From assembly GCA_963791805.1 (NCBI GenBank), contig CAWBTU010000003.1:434001-498000 (forward strand): DNA of 64,000 bases. The letters run 5' to 3'. The translations under genes were made by a program, and so were the position numbers. Below are positions 33,619 through 42,128 of the stretch, one piece after another. The number at the start of each line of letters is the position of its first letter. The first letter of the stretch is position 1. This DNA comes from JACMJL01 sp963791805. GTDB taxonomy: Bacteria; Bacillota; Clostridia; Clostridiales; Clostridiaceae. The notes under the pieces are model-generated. The model saw only the letters and a program-made list of their open reading frames with translations, made no database searches and was not told the origin of the DNA.

Positions 33619-36600
33619 TTAGTATTTTCCAAACTCAGTATCACTTAGAGATATCTTAGGCTTGCTTTTTCCTTCACTTGATATATTATGTGTAGGGCTC
33701 CCTGTGGATTTTTTATGATTTCCTATTTCTGCTCCACTATAAGAAGATCCACCTCTTTTAAGTTTAAACTTTCCTACCATTTCTTTCAGCATAGATGCTT
33801 GACTTGAAAGTTCTTCGCTAGCTGCTGCACTCTGCTCTGCTGTTGCTGAATTTGTTTGTACTACATCAGATACTTGCTCTATTCCCTTATTTATCTGTGA
33901 TATAGAGGTTGCTTGTTCATTTGATGCTGCTGCTATTTCTCCAACAAGTGTTGCTGCTTTTGATACTCCTTCTACTATTTGATCTAATGCTGTTGCAGTA
34001 TTGTTTGCTATCCTTGTTCCTACTTCAACTTTCTTTATTGACCCCTCTATTAAGTCTGTTGTTTCTTTTGCTGCACTTGCACTTCTTGCTGCTAGGTTTC
34101 TTACTTCTTCAGCTACTACTGCAAAGCCTTTTCCATGTTGCCCTGCTCTTGCTGCTTCAACTGCTGCATTTAATGCTAATATATTTGTCTGGAATGCTAT
34201 ATCATCTATTACTTTTATTATCTTTGATATATTTGAGGATGATTCATTTATTTCATCCATAGACTTAAGCATTTCTTTCATATGGGCATTTCCTTGAGTT
34301 GCTCCATCTTTTGCATTTAACGCTAAGTCATTTGCTTGAGTTGCATTAACTGCATTTTGTTTTGTTTGGGCTGCTACTTCTGTTATTGATGAAGTTAACT
34401 CTTCTATTGCACTTGCCTGTTCTGTTGTACCCTGTGATAGTGCCTGGCTTCCATCTGAAACCTGGTTTGATCCTGAGGATACTTGATCTGCTGCATTATT
34501 TATTTCTGTAAATACTTCATTAAAGGATTGAATTATAAAGTTTAATGCATCCTTTATCTGTGAGAAATCTCCCTTATATTCATTATTGATTGTTACCTCA
34601 AGATTGGAGTTAGACATTTCTCCTAGTACTTCAGATATTTCATTTACATAAGACCCTAATGCTTCTAATGTTTCATTTAATGCATTTTTAATATCTGCAT
34701 GGTCCCCTCTGTAATCGCCTTTTACTCTAACCTTTAAGTTACCGTTTGCCATCTCTTGTAATACTGCTGACGCTTCTTTTACAGGTTCAATTACTGCGTC
34801 TAATGTCTTGTTTACTCCTTCTACTATCTTTTTGAAATCTCCGCTATGTTTACTTGCATCTGCTCTGGTTGACAGCTTGCCTTCAACTGCTGATGCAACT
34901 AAGCTTGATGCATCTGATACAAGCAAGTTAATACTATCTATACAGCTATTTAAGTTGTTTTTAATCTCATTGAAATCTCCATTGTAACTATCTGTTATTT
35001 TTGCTGGTATATCGCCCTTACCAATTTTATCCACATATTCTGCTGTTACATTTAGTGGTCCTATTACTGAATCCAAGGTACTATTTACTCCAGCAATTAT
35101 TAATTGATAATCTCCACTATGCTTTGATGCATCTGCTCTTGTAGATAGTTTACCTTCAACTGCTGCTTGAGATAGCATATTGGCATCTGCTACTAATGCA
35201 TTTATGTTTTCTATACATGCATTTAAATTATTCTTTATAACATTAAAGTCTCCATTATAAGTATCTGTTATTTTAGCAGGTATATTTCCTTTACCTATCT
35301 TATCTACATAATCTGAGGTTACATTTATTGGTCTTACAAAAGCATCTATCATTTCATTGACACCTACTATAAGTTCTCCCCAATCTCCGTTAAATAAAGA
35401 TGCATTACCTCTTGTATCTAACTTTCCTTCTTGGGTTGCCTTTATTAGCTTGTTGGTTTCTGTTAATAGACCTTTCATTACATCTATGCAACTGTTTAAA
35501 TTGTTCTTAATCTCGTTGAAATCTCCATTATAAGTATCTGTTATTACTGGTGGTATGTCTCCCTTACTTATTCTGTCTACATACTCTGCTGTTACATTTA
35601 TTGGTCCTACAAAAGCATCTATAAGCTCATTTACTCCTACTATAAGCTCGGACCATCCTCCATTAAATTGATCTGCATTGCCTCTTGTATCTAGCTTACC
35701 TTCTTGGGTTGCCTTTATTAATTTATTTGTTTCTGTCAAAAGTCCATTCATTACATCTATACAACTATTTAAGTTGTTCTTAATCTCATTAAAATCTCCA
35801 TTATAAGTATCTGTTATTACTGGTGGTATATCTCCTTTACTTATTCTATCAACATATTCTGCTGTTACATTTATTGGTCCTACAAAGGCATCTATTAGCT
35901 TGTTTACTCCTGCTATAAGCTCTCCCCAACCTCCGTTAAATTGATCTGCGTTACCTCTTGTATCTAGCTTACCTTCTTGGGTTGCTTTTATTAGACCATT
36001 TGTCTCTACTAATAATCCATTCATAACATCTATACAGCTGTTTAGATTATTCTTAATTTCATTGAAATCTCCATTGTAGTTATCTGTTATCTTTGGAGGT
36101 ATGTCTCCTTTACTTATTCTGTCTACATATTCTGCTGTTACATTTATTGGTCCTACAAAGGCATCTATTAGCTCGTTTACTCCTCCTATAAGTTCAGACC
36201 AACTTCCATCAAATTTAGCAGCATTTCCTCTTGTGTCTAGTTTGCCCTTTTGTGTTGCTTCTATAAGTCCACTAGTCTCTGATAAAAGTTCTTTAACTGT
36301 AGCTGCCATTGATATTAAGTTCTTCCCAAGAACATCTTTTTCTGATTTAACCTCTAAAGTAACATTTAAATCTCCACTAGCTATTTTTTCAACAGCTTGT
36401 ACTTGTTCTTTAATGTTTCCTATCATCTTTTTAAAGGCAGACATCAGAATACCTATCTCATCTGTTGTTTCATTATCAATTTCTATATCTACATCTCCAA
36501 GAGATATTCTATCTGCATAATCTACTAACTGATTTACTGGTTTTGTGATTGATTTTGCAATTATTATTCCTATAGCAACTGCAAGTAAGATTCCACCAAT

Positions 36601-37191
36601 TATTAAAGCAATCATTATGTTCTTAGCGCTGTCAGCAGTAGTTGTATTATCATTTGAAGTGGTTTTTGCAAGATTAACTTTCATTGAATTAAGCTTAGCG
36701 ATACTATCTTCTACTGCTGCATTTGCAGTAGCTCCATCACCAGCTATTAAAGCCTTAGCTTGATCGTTCTTGTTCTCTTTAGCAAACAAAATAATTTGAT
36801 TTGCTATTTTATCATAATTAGCCATTGAAGTCTTAACATTGTATAAAGCAGTTTTCCCATCATCAGTCAGTATTGTTTTTTGCACTGTCAGAAGATTTTT
36901 ATCTATATTCGCTCTATTTTCCTGAATTTTCGAATCAATTGTAACATAATCAGCTGGATTCGAAGTTATTATATAATCTCGTATATTAACTCTTATTTTC
37001 TGAAATGACTCAGTAATGTTGTAAAGATTGCCCATTGGAGCTGTCATTTTTTCATATAACTTTGTGTCATTATTCTCTACAGTATTCAAATTTACAATAC
37101 CTATAATGCCTATAGTAGTAGCTATAATTGCCATAATAAAAAAGCCTGAAAGTATTTTTGCACCTAATTTAAAATTATTAAAAAATTTCAT
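33619..37191 (-). CDS. Poly-HAMP methyl-accepting chemotaxis protein (unit A)
   Basis: This 1190-residue receptor has TM1 (about 13-33), a helical extracytoplasmic sensor (34-188) and TM2 (about 191-212). HAMP (213-265) is followed by six 91-residue HAMP-like repeats (305-850) and the coiled-coil signalling domain with NILALNAAVEAARAGQHG. The C-terminal tail of about 40 residues ends SDTEFGKY. Typical receptors have 500-700 residues, so the added repeats put the signalling tip far from the membrane or act as a long relay. GGGAGG lies 9 bases before the ATG. It is preceded by the MBL gene and followed by cheR-cheB. Confidence 0.93.
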   Translation of the reverse strand: MKFFNNFKLGAKILSGFFIMAIIATTIGIIGIVNLNTVENNDTKLYEKMTAPMGNLYNITESFQKIRVNIRDYIITSNPADYVTIDSKIQENRANIDKNLLTVQKTILTDDGKTALYNVKTSMANYDKIANQIILFAKENKNDQAKALIAGDGATANAAVEDSIAKLNSMKVNLAKTTSNDNTTTADSAKNIMIALIIGGILLAVAIGIIIAKSITKPVNQLVDYADRISLGDVDIEIDNETTDEIGILMSAFKKMIGNIKEQVQAVEKIASGDLNVTLEVKSEKDVLGKNLISMAATVKELLSETSGLIEATQKGKLDTRGNAAKFDGSWSELIGGVNELIDAFVGPINVTAEYVDRISKGDIPPKITDNYNGDFNEIKNNLNSCIDVMNGLLVETNGLIKATQEGKLDTRGNADQFNGGWGELIAGVNKLIDAFVGPINVTAEYVDRISKGDIPPVITDTYNGDFNEIKNNLNSCIDVMNGLLTETNKLIKATQEGKLDTRGNADQFNGGWSELIVGVNELIDAFVGPINVTAEYVDRISKGDIPPVITDTYNGDFNEIKNNLNSCIDVMKGLLTETNKLIKATQEGKLDTRGNASLFNGDWGELIVGVNEMIDAFVRPINVTSDYVDKIGKGNIPAKITDTYNGDFNVIKNNLNACIENINALVADANMLSQAAVEGKLSTRADASKHSGDYQLIIAGVNSTLDSVIGPLNVTAEYVDKIGKGDIPAKITDSYNGDFNEIKNNLNSCIDSINLLVSDASSLVASAVEGKLSTRADASKHSGDFKKIVEGVNKTLDAVIEPVKEASAVLQEMANGNLKVRVKGDYRGDHADIKNALNETLEALGSYVNEISEVLGEMSNSNLEVTINNEYKGDFSQIKDALNFIIQSFNEVFTEINNAADQVSSGSNQVSDGSQALSQGTTEQASAIEELTSSITEVAAQTKQNAVNATQANDLALNAKDGATQGNAHMKEMLKSMDEINESSSNISKIIKVIDDIAFQTNILALNAAVEAARAGQHGKGFAVVAEEVRNLAARSASAAKETTDLIEGSIKKVEVGTRIANNTATALDQIVEGVSKAATLVGEIAAASNEQATSISQINKGIEQVSDVVQTNSATAEQSAAASEELSSQASMLKEMVGKFKLKRGGSSYSGAEIGNHKKSTGSPTHNISSEGKSKPKISLSDTEFGKY
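34355..36519 (-). repeat. About 2.17-kb block apparently identical to 24445-26609
   Basis: Second copy of the shared poly-HAMP/signalling block. Flanking sensor-head and tail sequences differ between the two genes. Confidence 0.75.
34642..36279 (-). repeat. Six in-frame tandem repeats of 273 bp (receptor at 33619)
   Basis: Same six units as in the sister receptor, residues 305-850, each 91 codons. Confidence 0.9.
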
Positions 37192-37210
37192 GCTAATCGA
37201 CCTCCCATTT

Positions 37211-37810
37211 CTACTTTTTTAATCCTAATTTAACATTTTCTAAGGTTCTTGTTAAAATTTCCTTACAATTGTTTAAAATAGGCTTCCCATGGCCTAAATA
37301 TATAGTTTTAATTTTTTTACTAACTAGGTTTTCTAAAACGCTTACAAACTGAAAATCATAAGTACCTTCGCAGGTTTTTATATCTAATGGAGTGTCTCCT
37401 GAAAACAATACTTGTTCATCTTCATTATATAAACATATTGAATCATTGCTATGAACTGTTGCATGAATTACTTCAAACTGCCTATCCCCAATTTTCAGAG
37501 TATTTCCATCCTTTAAAACTGTATCAACATTCTCAAAGGTTGAAGAATAGGCGTATACCTTAGGACTAAACTCTTTCTTTATATTTACCAACATCGCTGA
37601 GTGGTCATAGTGAATATGCGTCAATATGACCTGTTCAATTTTTTTCTTACCTACTCCAGTGGGCATAGTATAAATTTTCTCAGCGACTTTTTCATCTCTT
37701 CCCACATCAATTAAGGTATTAATATCACTTAAAGCATTAAAACTTCCTGTTACTAAATAGACATTTGAAGTATATACCTCACTATTCTCTGTTAAATTAA
37801 ATACCTTCAT
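37211..37810 (-). CDS. Metallo-beta-lactamase-fold hydrolase within the chemosensory operon
   Basis: This 199-residue soluble MBL-fold protein has the full di-metal motif: H65-x-H67-x-D69-H70 (THIHYDHS), H120 (TVHSND), D139 (FSGDTP) and H174 (LGHGKP). The canonical HxHxDH favours a zinc hydrolase over the flavodiiron HxExDH type. The substrate is unknown. MBL-fold oxygen-binding proteins are known in some chemotaxis operons (Treponema), so a sensory role is possible but not shown. GGAG lies upstream. It sits between a truncated CheR and the poly-HAMP receptor and is absent from unit B. Confidence 0.8.
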   Translation of the reverse strand: MKVFNLTENSEVYTSNVYLVTGSFNALSDINTLIDVGRDEKVAEKIYTMPTGVGKKKIEQVILTHIHYDHSAMLVNIKKEFSPKVYAYSSTFENVDTVLKDGNTLKIGDRQFEVIHATVHSNDSICLYNEDEQVLFSGDTPLDIKTCEGTYDFQFVSVLENLVSKKIKTIYLGHGKPILNNCKEILTRTLENVKLGLKK

Positions 37811-37840
37811 TTTTATCGCTCCAATTTTCGAACTACTCTT

Positions 37841-38446
37841 TCACCCTATTTTTCTAAATACCTGTGCATTGGATACTACTGGTTCAAATAAATGTTTCAC
37901 TTCATCGGGAAGCTTTTGTGTTTGTTCTGTTGCAAAAAAACCACCTTCCGATAACGCATTATAAAACATTTTAATTACTTTCACTCTTTCCTCTTGATTG
38001 AAATGAAGCAGTACATTTTTGCATACTATTAATCCTACATCCTTTTCCACTGGTACAAGGGTTAACAAATCATGCTTTATGAATTTTATTGAATTTATAA
38101 TTTCTGGTAAAATAGTATAGTTAGTTTTATCACTATTGGGTGTAAAATATTTATCTAATATTTCTTCAGGTATCCTTTGAACATCAGTTCTAGGATAGCT
38201 TCCTTCAACTATTATTTTCTCAAATAAATCACTACCATCAATATCGGATGCAATAATTTTCACATTTCTAAAATACATATGTCCCATATTTTCACGTAAA
38301 ATTATTGCTAACGAATAAGGCTCAGGTCCCATTGCACACCCGGCATCCCATATTTTAATATGCTGTCTTGATTTTAAATAGGGAAGTGCATATTCCTTAA
38401 TAGTATCTAGTGTCTGCATATCTCTAAAAAAATACGTAAAAGCCAT
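37841..38446 (-). CDS. CheR-like methyltransferase lacking the N-terminal domain
   Basis: This 201-residue protein aligns with the catalytic domain of CheR only. It starts at the TYFFRD segment and lacks the ~70-residue helical N-domain. The SAM site reads AGCAMGPEPYSLAIIL instead of the usual AGCSSGEEPY, and IIASDID and VCKNVLLHFN are retained. It begins with its own GGAG ribosome site 14 bases after cheW, so it is not a simple truncation by frameshift. It may methylate a different substrate or act as a binding protein. A full CheR is also present at 32739. Confidence 0.8.
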   Translation of the reverse strand: MAFTYFFRDMQTLDTIKEYALPYLKSRQHIKIWDAGCAMGPEPYSLAIILRENMGHMYFRNVKIIASDIDGSDLFEKIIVEGSYPRTDVQRIPEEILDKYFTPNSDKTNYTILPEIINSIKFIKHDLLTLVPVEKDVGLIVCKNVLLHFNQEERVKVIKMFYNALSEGGFFATEQTQKLPDEVKHLFEPVVSNAQVFRKIG

Positions 38447-38460
38447 TTTTATCTCCTTAT

Positions 38461-38955
38461 CTAAATTACTGAGTTTATACCTTCAAATTCATCATCATTA
38501 AGTAATTTGTCACAATCTAGTAGTAGCTTTACTTCATTACCTATTTTTCCAATCCCTCTTACATATCTATTGTGGAAGCCTGTTTTAACATCAGGCGGTG
38601 GGACAATATTGTCCTCCTCTATGTTAATTACTTCAGCTACATTATCTACTATGAGTCCAACTGAGACTTCTTTAATATCTATAACCACAATACATGTCCT
38701 GTCATTGTATTCCTTTGAATCTTTTTTAAATCTTAGTCTTACATCAATAACTGGTATTATCTTTCCTCTAAGATTTATTATTCCCTTTACATAATTAGGT
38801 AGCTCTGGAACTTCTGTTACTTCCTGAATACCGATTATTTCAGTTACATGCTTTATCTCAATTCCATATGCCTCCTTTCCTACAGAAAAAGTTAGGAACT
38901 TTCCCTTTTGTGTATCTTCAGATTCCTCCATAATTTCTTCTAGTATTTCTTCCAT
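38461..38955 (-). CDS. cheW: CheW-type coupling protein (unit A)
   Basis: This 164-residue adaptor is nearly identical to the unit B CheW, with the same acidic N-terminus and GIINLRGKIIPVIDV core; most differences are near the C-terminus. It starts 24 bases after cheA, and the spacer sequence is the same in both units. It couples CheA to the receptors. Confidence 0.93.
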   Translation of the reverse strand: MEEILEEIMEESEDTQKGKFLTFSVGKEAYGIEIKHVTEIIGIQEVTEVPELPNYVKGIINLRGKIIPVIDVRLRFKKDSKEYNDRTCIVVIDIKEVSVGLIVDNVAEVINIEEDNIVPPPDVKTGFHNRYVRGIGKIGNEVKLLLDCDKLLNDDEFEGINSVI

Positions 38956-38978
38956 ATAATTAACACCGCCCTTTCTTT

Positions 38979-41024
38979 TTATCTGTTTAATATTCCATTT
39001 ACATCTAATATAAGGCTAATATTACCGTCTCCTAATATAGTACATCCTGCTATTCCTTCTGCTTTCTTTATATAAGCTGGAAGTGCCTTTACTACTACCT
39101 GCTGCTCACCAATTAATGAGTCTACAAATAAACAGGCAGCCTTTGCTTGCGCCTCTACCATTACCATTATTCCTTGATTTGCAGAGGTTGTATCAGTTTT
39201 AATATTAAATACATTATGAATTCTATATATTGGATAAGCCTCTCCTCTTATCATTATCATTTCATTTCCTTCTGAATCCGCGATTATATCATCTTCAGTA
39301 GTTTTAAAGGATTCTCGTATTGAGGTTATAGGTATTGTATATTTAGATTTTCCAACAGCTACCTCTAATCCATCAATTATTGCTAAGGTTAATGGAATCT
39401 TAATTGATATTGTTGTTCCTTTTCCCTTAACACTTTCAATTCCTATAGTTCCACCTATACTATCAATATTCTTTTTAACAACATCCATCCCAACTCCACG
39501 TCCAGAGTATTCCGTCACACTTTCATTGGTTGAAAAGCCTGGTAATAGGATGTATGAAAAAATTTCTTTGTCCGTTAATTCATTTTCTGCCTTTGAAACA
39601 AGTCCATTATTTTTAGCTTTCTCATATATTTTCTCTCTATCTAATCCTTTTCCATCATCTCTTACAATAATAAAAACGTCTCCACCTGAATTCTTTGCTT
39701 CTAAGGTCAGTGTTCCTACATCCTTCTTGCCGGTGGCAATTCTTTCTTCCTTATCTTCAATTCCATGATCTATGGAATTTCTTACAAGATGCATTAATGG
39801 ATCTGAAATATGATCTATTATATTTTTATCAACTTCTGTATCTTCTCCTATTATTTCTAGTTCAACTTCTTTGCTTAATTTTTTACTCATATCTCTTACG
39901 ATTCTATTCATCTTGTGAAAGGTCATAGATATAGGTACCATTCTTATGGACATTACAATATCCTGAAGTTCATTTGTAAGTTTGCTAAGTTGCCTTGAAG
40001 CTTTATTAAAATTATCTAACTGTAAACCTTCTAAATCAGGGTTCTTTGTCACCATAGCTTCTGATATTACTATTTCTCCTACTAAATCTAAAAGCATATC
40101 TAGCTTTGAAATATTGACACTTAAAATACTTTGTTGTTTTCCACTTTTAACTGCAGTCTCTTCTTCTTTTTCCCCAACTACTTTTTCTACAGTTTCTTCA
40201 AGTATAATTTGCTTTTTATTAAATAGCGCTTTTATTTCTTTTGGGTATTCTTCAATCTCCTGAAATTCTAAATCTCTTAAAAATATTGCTTGATTTAACT
40301 GTTCTTCTATCTTTTCCTTTTGAGTTGATGAAGAAAAGCAAATGAAAAAACCATTCTTCCTAATTTCGAGAACACTATCATTATTTTCTATAATGTCTTG
40401 AGGAATATGGTATATTTCACTGGTTATATCTTTAAGATTATGAACTACAGTATACGCTCTTACATTTTCCATCTCACAACCATCTTCAAAAAATATCCGT
40501 GCAGAATATTTTACTTGATCTTCTTGAGATACATTTTGGTAAGAACTTATATAATATTTTGTGTGTTGATTTTCTTGAATAGGAGTAGTATTGCTACTAC
40601 CGCCTTTATTAGCAGCCTTCATTGCTTGAAGGTGATTAGAGCTTTTCTCTACTAATGAATCGCTAGATCCATCTGCCTCATCACCATTTTCTATTTTTGT
40701 TACTTCACCTTTTATAAAATCAATTCCTGCTAGCACTAAATCGAATAAATTCTCAAAATCGATTGTTACATCTTTATTCTCTCTAATATAGAAAAATAAA
40801 TCCTCCAGCGAATGTGCGAGAACTGAAATATTGTTGAACAACATCATTGCTGAAGAACTCTTTATGGTATGCATTATTCTAAAAATTTCATTTATAGCTT
40901 CAGTACCAATTTTTTTATTCTTTTCACATTCAATGCTTATACCTTCTAACTGCTCCATTAACTGAGTAGCTTCAAAAAGATATACTTCAAGCATAGGTTC
41001 TCTACTCATTCCACCATCTGACAT
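38979..41024 (-). CDS. cheA: Chemotaxis histidine kinase CheA (unit A)
   Basis: This 681-residue kinase has the same domain order as the unit B copy: Hpt with His52 (RIMHTIKSSSAM), P2-like region (about 155-265), dimerisation domain, HATPase (LVRNSIDHGIED, GRGVGMDVV) and CheW-like regulatory domain. The kinase core is almost identical to unit B. The linker and P2-like region carry most of the differences, which could alter CheY/CheB preference. GGGAGG lies 6 bases before the ATG. It follows cheY by 29 bases. Confidence 0.95.
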   Translation of the reverse strand: MSDGGMSREPMLEVYLFEATQLMEQLEGISIECEKNKKIGTEAINEIFRIMHTIKSSSAMMLFNNISVLAHSLEDLFFYIRENKDVTIDFENLFDLVLAGIDFIKGEVTKIENGDEADGSSDSLVEKSSNHLQAMKAANKGGSSNTTPIQENQHTKYYISSYQNVSQEDQVKYSARIFFEDGCEMENVRAYTVVHNLKDITSEIYHIPQDIIENNDSVLEIRKNGFFICFSSSTQKEKIEEQLNQAIFLRDLEFQEIEEYPKEIKALFNKKQIILEETVEKVVGEKEEETAVKSGKQQSILSVNISKLDMLLDLVGEIVISEAMVTKNPDLEGLQLDNFNKASRQLSKLTNELQDIVMSIRMVPISMTFHKMNRIVRDMSKKLSKEVELEIIGEDTEVDKNIIDHISDPLMHLVRNSIDHGIEDKEERIATGKKDVGTLTLEAKNSGGDVFIIVRDDGKGLDREKIYEKAKNNGLVSKAENELTDKEIFSYILLPGFSTNESVTEYSGRGVGMDVVKKNIDSIGGTIGIESVKGKGTTISIKIPLTLAIIDGLEVAVGKSKYTIPITSIRESFKTTEDDIIADSEGNEMIMIRGEAYPIYRIHNVFNIKTDTTSANQGIMVMVEAQAKAACLFVDSLIGEQQVVVKALPAYIKKAEGIAGCTILGDGNISLILDVNGILNR

Positions 41025-41052
41025 AACATACCTCCCTCTATTAGTAATATTG

Positions 41053-41406
41053 TTACATTTTACTAAAGGCTTTAACTACAGTTTCCTCATTGAATGGCTT
41101 AATAATAAATCCTACTGCGCCTGCCACTACAGCTTCTCTAACTATAGACTCCTGACCCATGGCTGATATCATAATTATTGTTGCACTTTGATCAAAGGCC
41201 TTTATTTGCTTAAGTGCCTCAATTCCATCTAGTACAGGCATAGTTATATCCAATGTAACAATATCTGGCTTTAGCTCTTTGTACTTTAGAATTGCAATAG
41301 CACCATTTTCAGCTTCCCCAACTATCTCATAACCATTTCTTTCAAGCATAGATTTTAAAGACATTCTCATAAAGGCCGCGTCATCCGCAATTAAAATTTT
41401 TTTCAT
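41053..41406 (-). CDS. cheY: CheY-type response regulator
   Basis: This 117-residue single receiver has acidic pocket D8 and D9, phospho-acceptor D53, S81 and K103 in the conserved KPF. It is the likely main output of the CheA kinases. In flagellated relatives CheY-P binds FliM, but no motility genes are in the window. I chose the ATG at 41406 because AGAGGG precedes it; a longer frame starts inside tetR. Confidence 0.93.
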   Translation of the reverse strand: MKKILIADDAAFMRMSLKSMLERNGYEIVGEAENGAIAILKYKELKPDIVTLDITMPVLDGIEALKQIKAFDQSATIIMISAMGQESIVREAVVAGAVGFIIKPFNEETVVKAFSKM

Positions 41407-41420
41407 ACTACCCTCTCCCT

Positions 41421-41999
41421 TCAAAAATCCAATATATTATCAACTGCTAAAATAATCCTCTCTTTAACATCAAAACTACAATTTTGCATTCTCCACAAAA
41501 AAGTAGTGGACCAGATAACACTAAAAATCCCATCTGTTAAGGCTTGGACCTCTTTTTTAGTTTCTATTTCTTTTCTCGATATTGCATCTGATACAAGGTC
41601 AAATAACAAATCATATCTGTCCTTAACAATTTTTTGCATTTCTTCATTTGTTTCTTCATCATATTTAAAAGTATCAAAAGAAAACATCACAGTAGTTATT
41701 TCGGGATAATTTTGGTAATACTCGGCATAAGCTTTTGTAAAATACTTAATACCTGCTTTACCTAAAATTTGATTATCTACTATAGTGTTCTTTATTACCT
41801 CATCATAGGCTGAATATCTATCAAGAATAGCTCTTATTATCTCTCTTTTACCTGAGAACTGCCTATATATTGCAGGTTCAGTTATATCATGTCTTTTAGC
41901 TATCTCCTTTGTTGTAAGCCCGTTAATCCCAGCTTCATTCAAAATATCAATTGCTGTTATAACTATTCTTTCTTTTCTTTTTAAATAATTTGTAACCAT
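41421..41999 (-). CDS. TetR/AcrR-family transcriptional regulator
   Basis: This 192-residue regulator has an N-terminal helix-turn-helix (about 12-58: ITAIDILNEAG, TTKEIAKRHDITEPAIYRQF) and a C-terminal ligand-binding helical domain. It is the first gene of the chemosensory unit A. AGGAGG lies 6 bases before the ATG. The palindrome GTTAG-N6-CTAAC lies 17 bases before the start and directly after its -10 element, as expected for autorepression. The same palindrome occurs at two other promoters in the locus. The effector is unknown. Confidence 0.9.
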   Translation of the reverse strand: MVTNYLKRKERIVITAIDILNEAGINGLTTKEIAKRHDITEPAIYRQFSGKREIIRAILDRYSAYDEVIKNTIVDNQILGKAGIKYFTKAYAEYYQNYPEITTVMFSFDTFKYDEETNEEMQKIVKDRYDLLFDLVSDAISRKEIETKKEVQALTDGIFSVIWSTTFLWRMQNCSFDVKERIILAVDNILDF

Positions 42000-42015
42000 A
42001 TGTACCTCCTGGGCA

Positions 42016-42031
42016 GTTAGTCCTAACTAAC
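42016..42031. promoter_or_regulatory. Palindromic operator GTTAG-N6-CTAAC (site 3, tetR)
   Basis: GTTAGTCCTAACTAAC lies immediately downstream of the tetR -10 and 17 bases before the start codon. Confidence 0.65.
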
Positions 42032-42059
42032 ATTTTACCACTTTTGCCCCAAAAGTCAA
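42032..42059 (-). promoter_or_regulatory. Promoter of chemosensory unit A
   Basis: TTGACT (42059-42054) and TAAAAT (42037-42032) are 16 bases apart on the minus strand. Confidence 0.6.
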
Positions 42060-42128
42060 TAATTTCGACTTCATAATTTCACATTAGTACAATATTAATT
42101 AAAAAATATTGTTTTTTGAAACTAAAAA

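Noticed and set aside
23999..34262. Plus-strand open frames rich in Leu (about 117 residues) opposite the receptors
   Set aside because: They are antisense frames of the conserved signalling-domain coding sequence, with Leu-rich low-complexity composition and no ribosome sites.
24732..36279. Regular repeats that could be taken for a CRISPR array or satellite DNA
   Set aside because: The period is 273 bp, in frame, with no unique spacers; the repeats encode protein modules inside receptor genes.
37211..37810. The MBL protein as a flavodiiron-type oxygen-binding protein
   Set aside because: Its metal motif is HxHxDH, not the HxExDH typical of flavodiiron proteins, and it has no flavodoxin domain.
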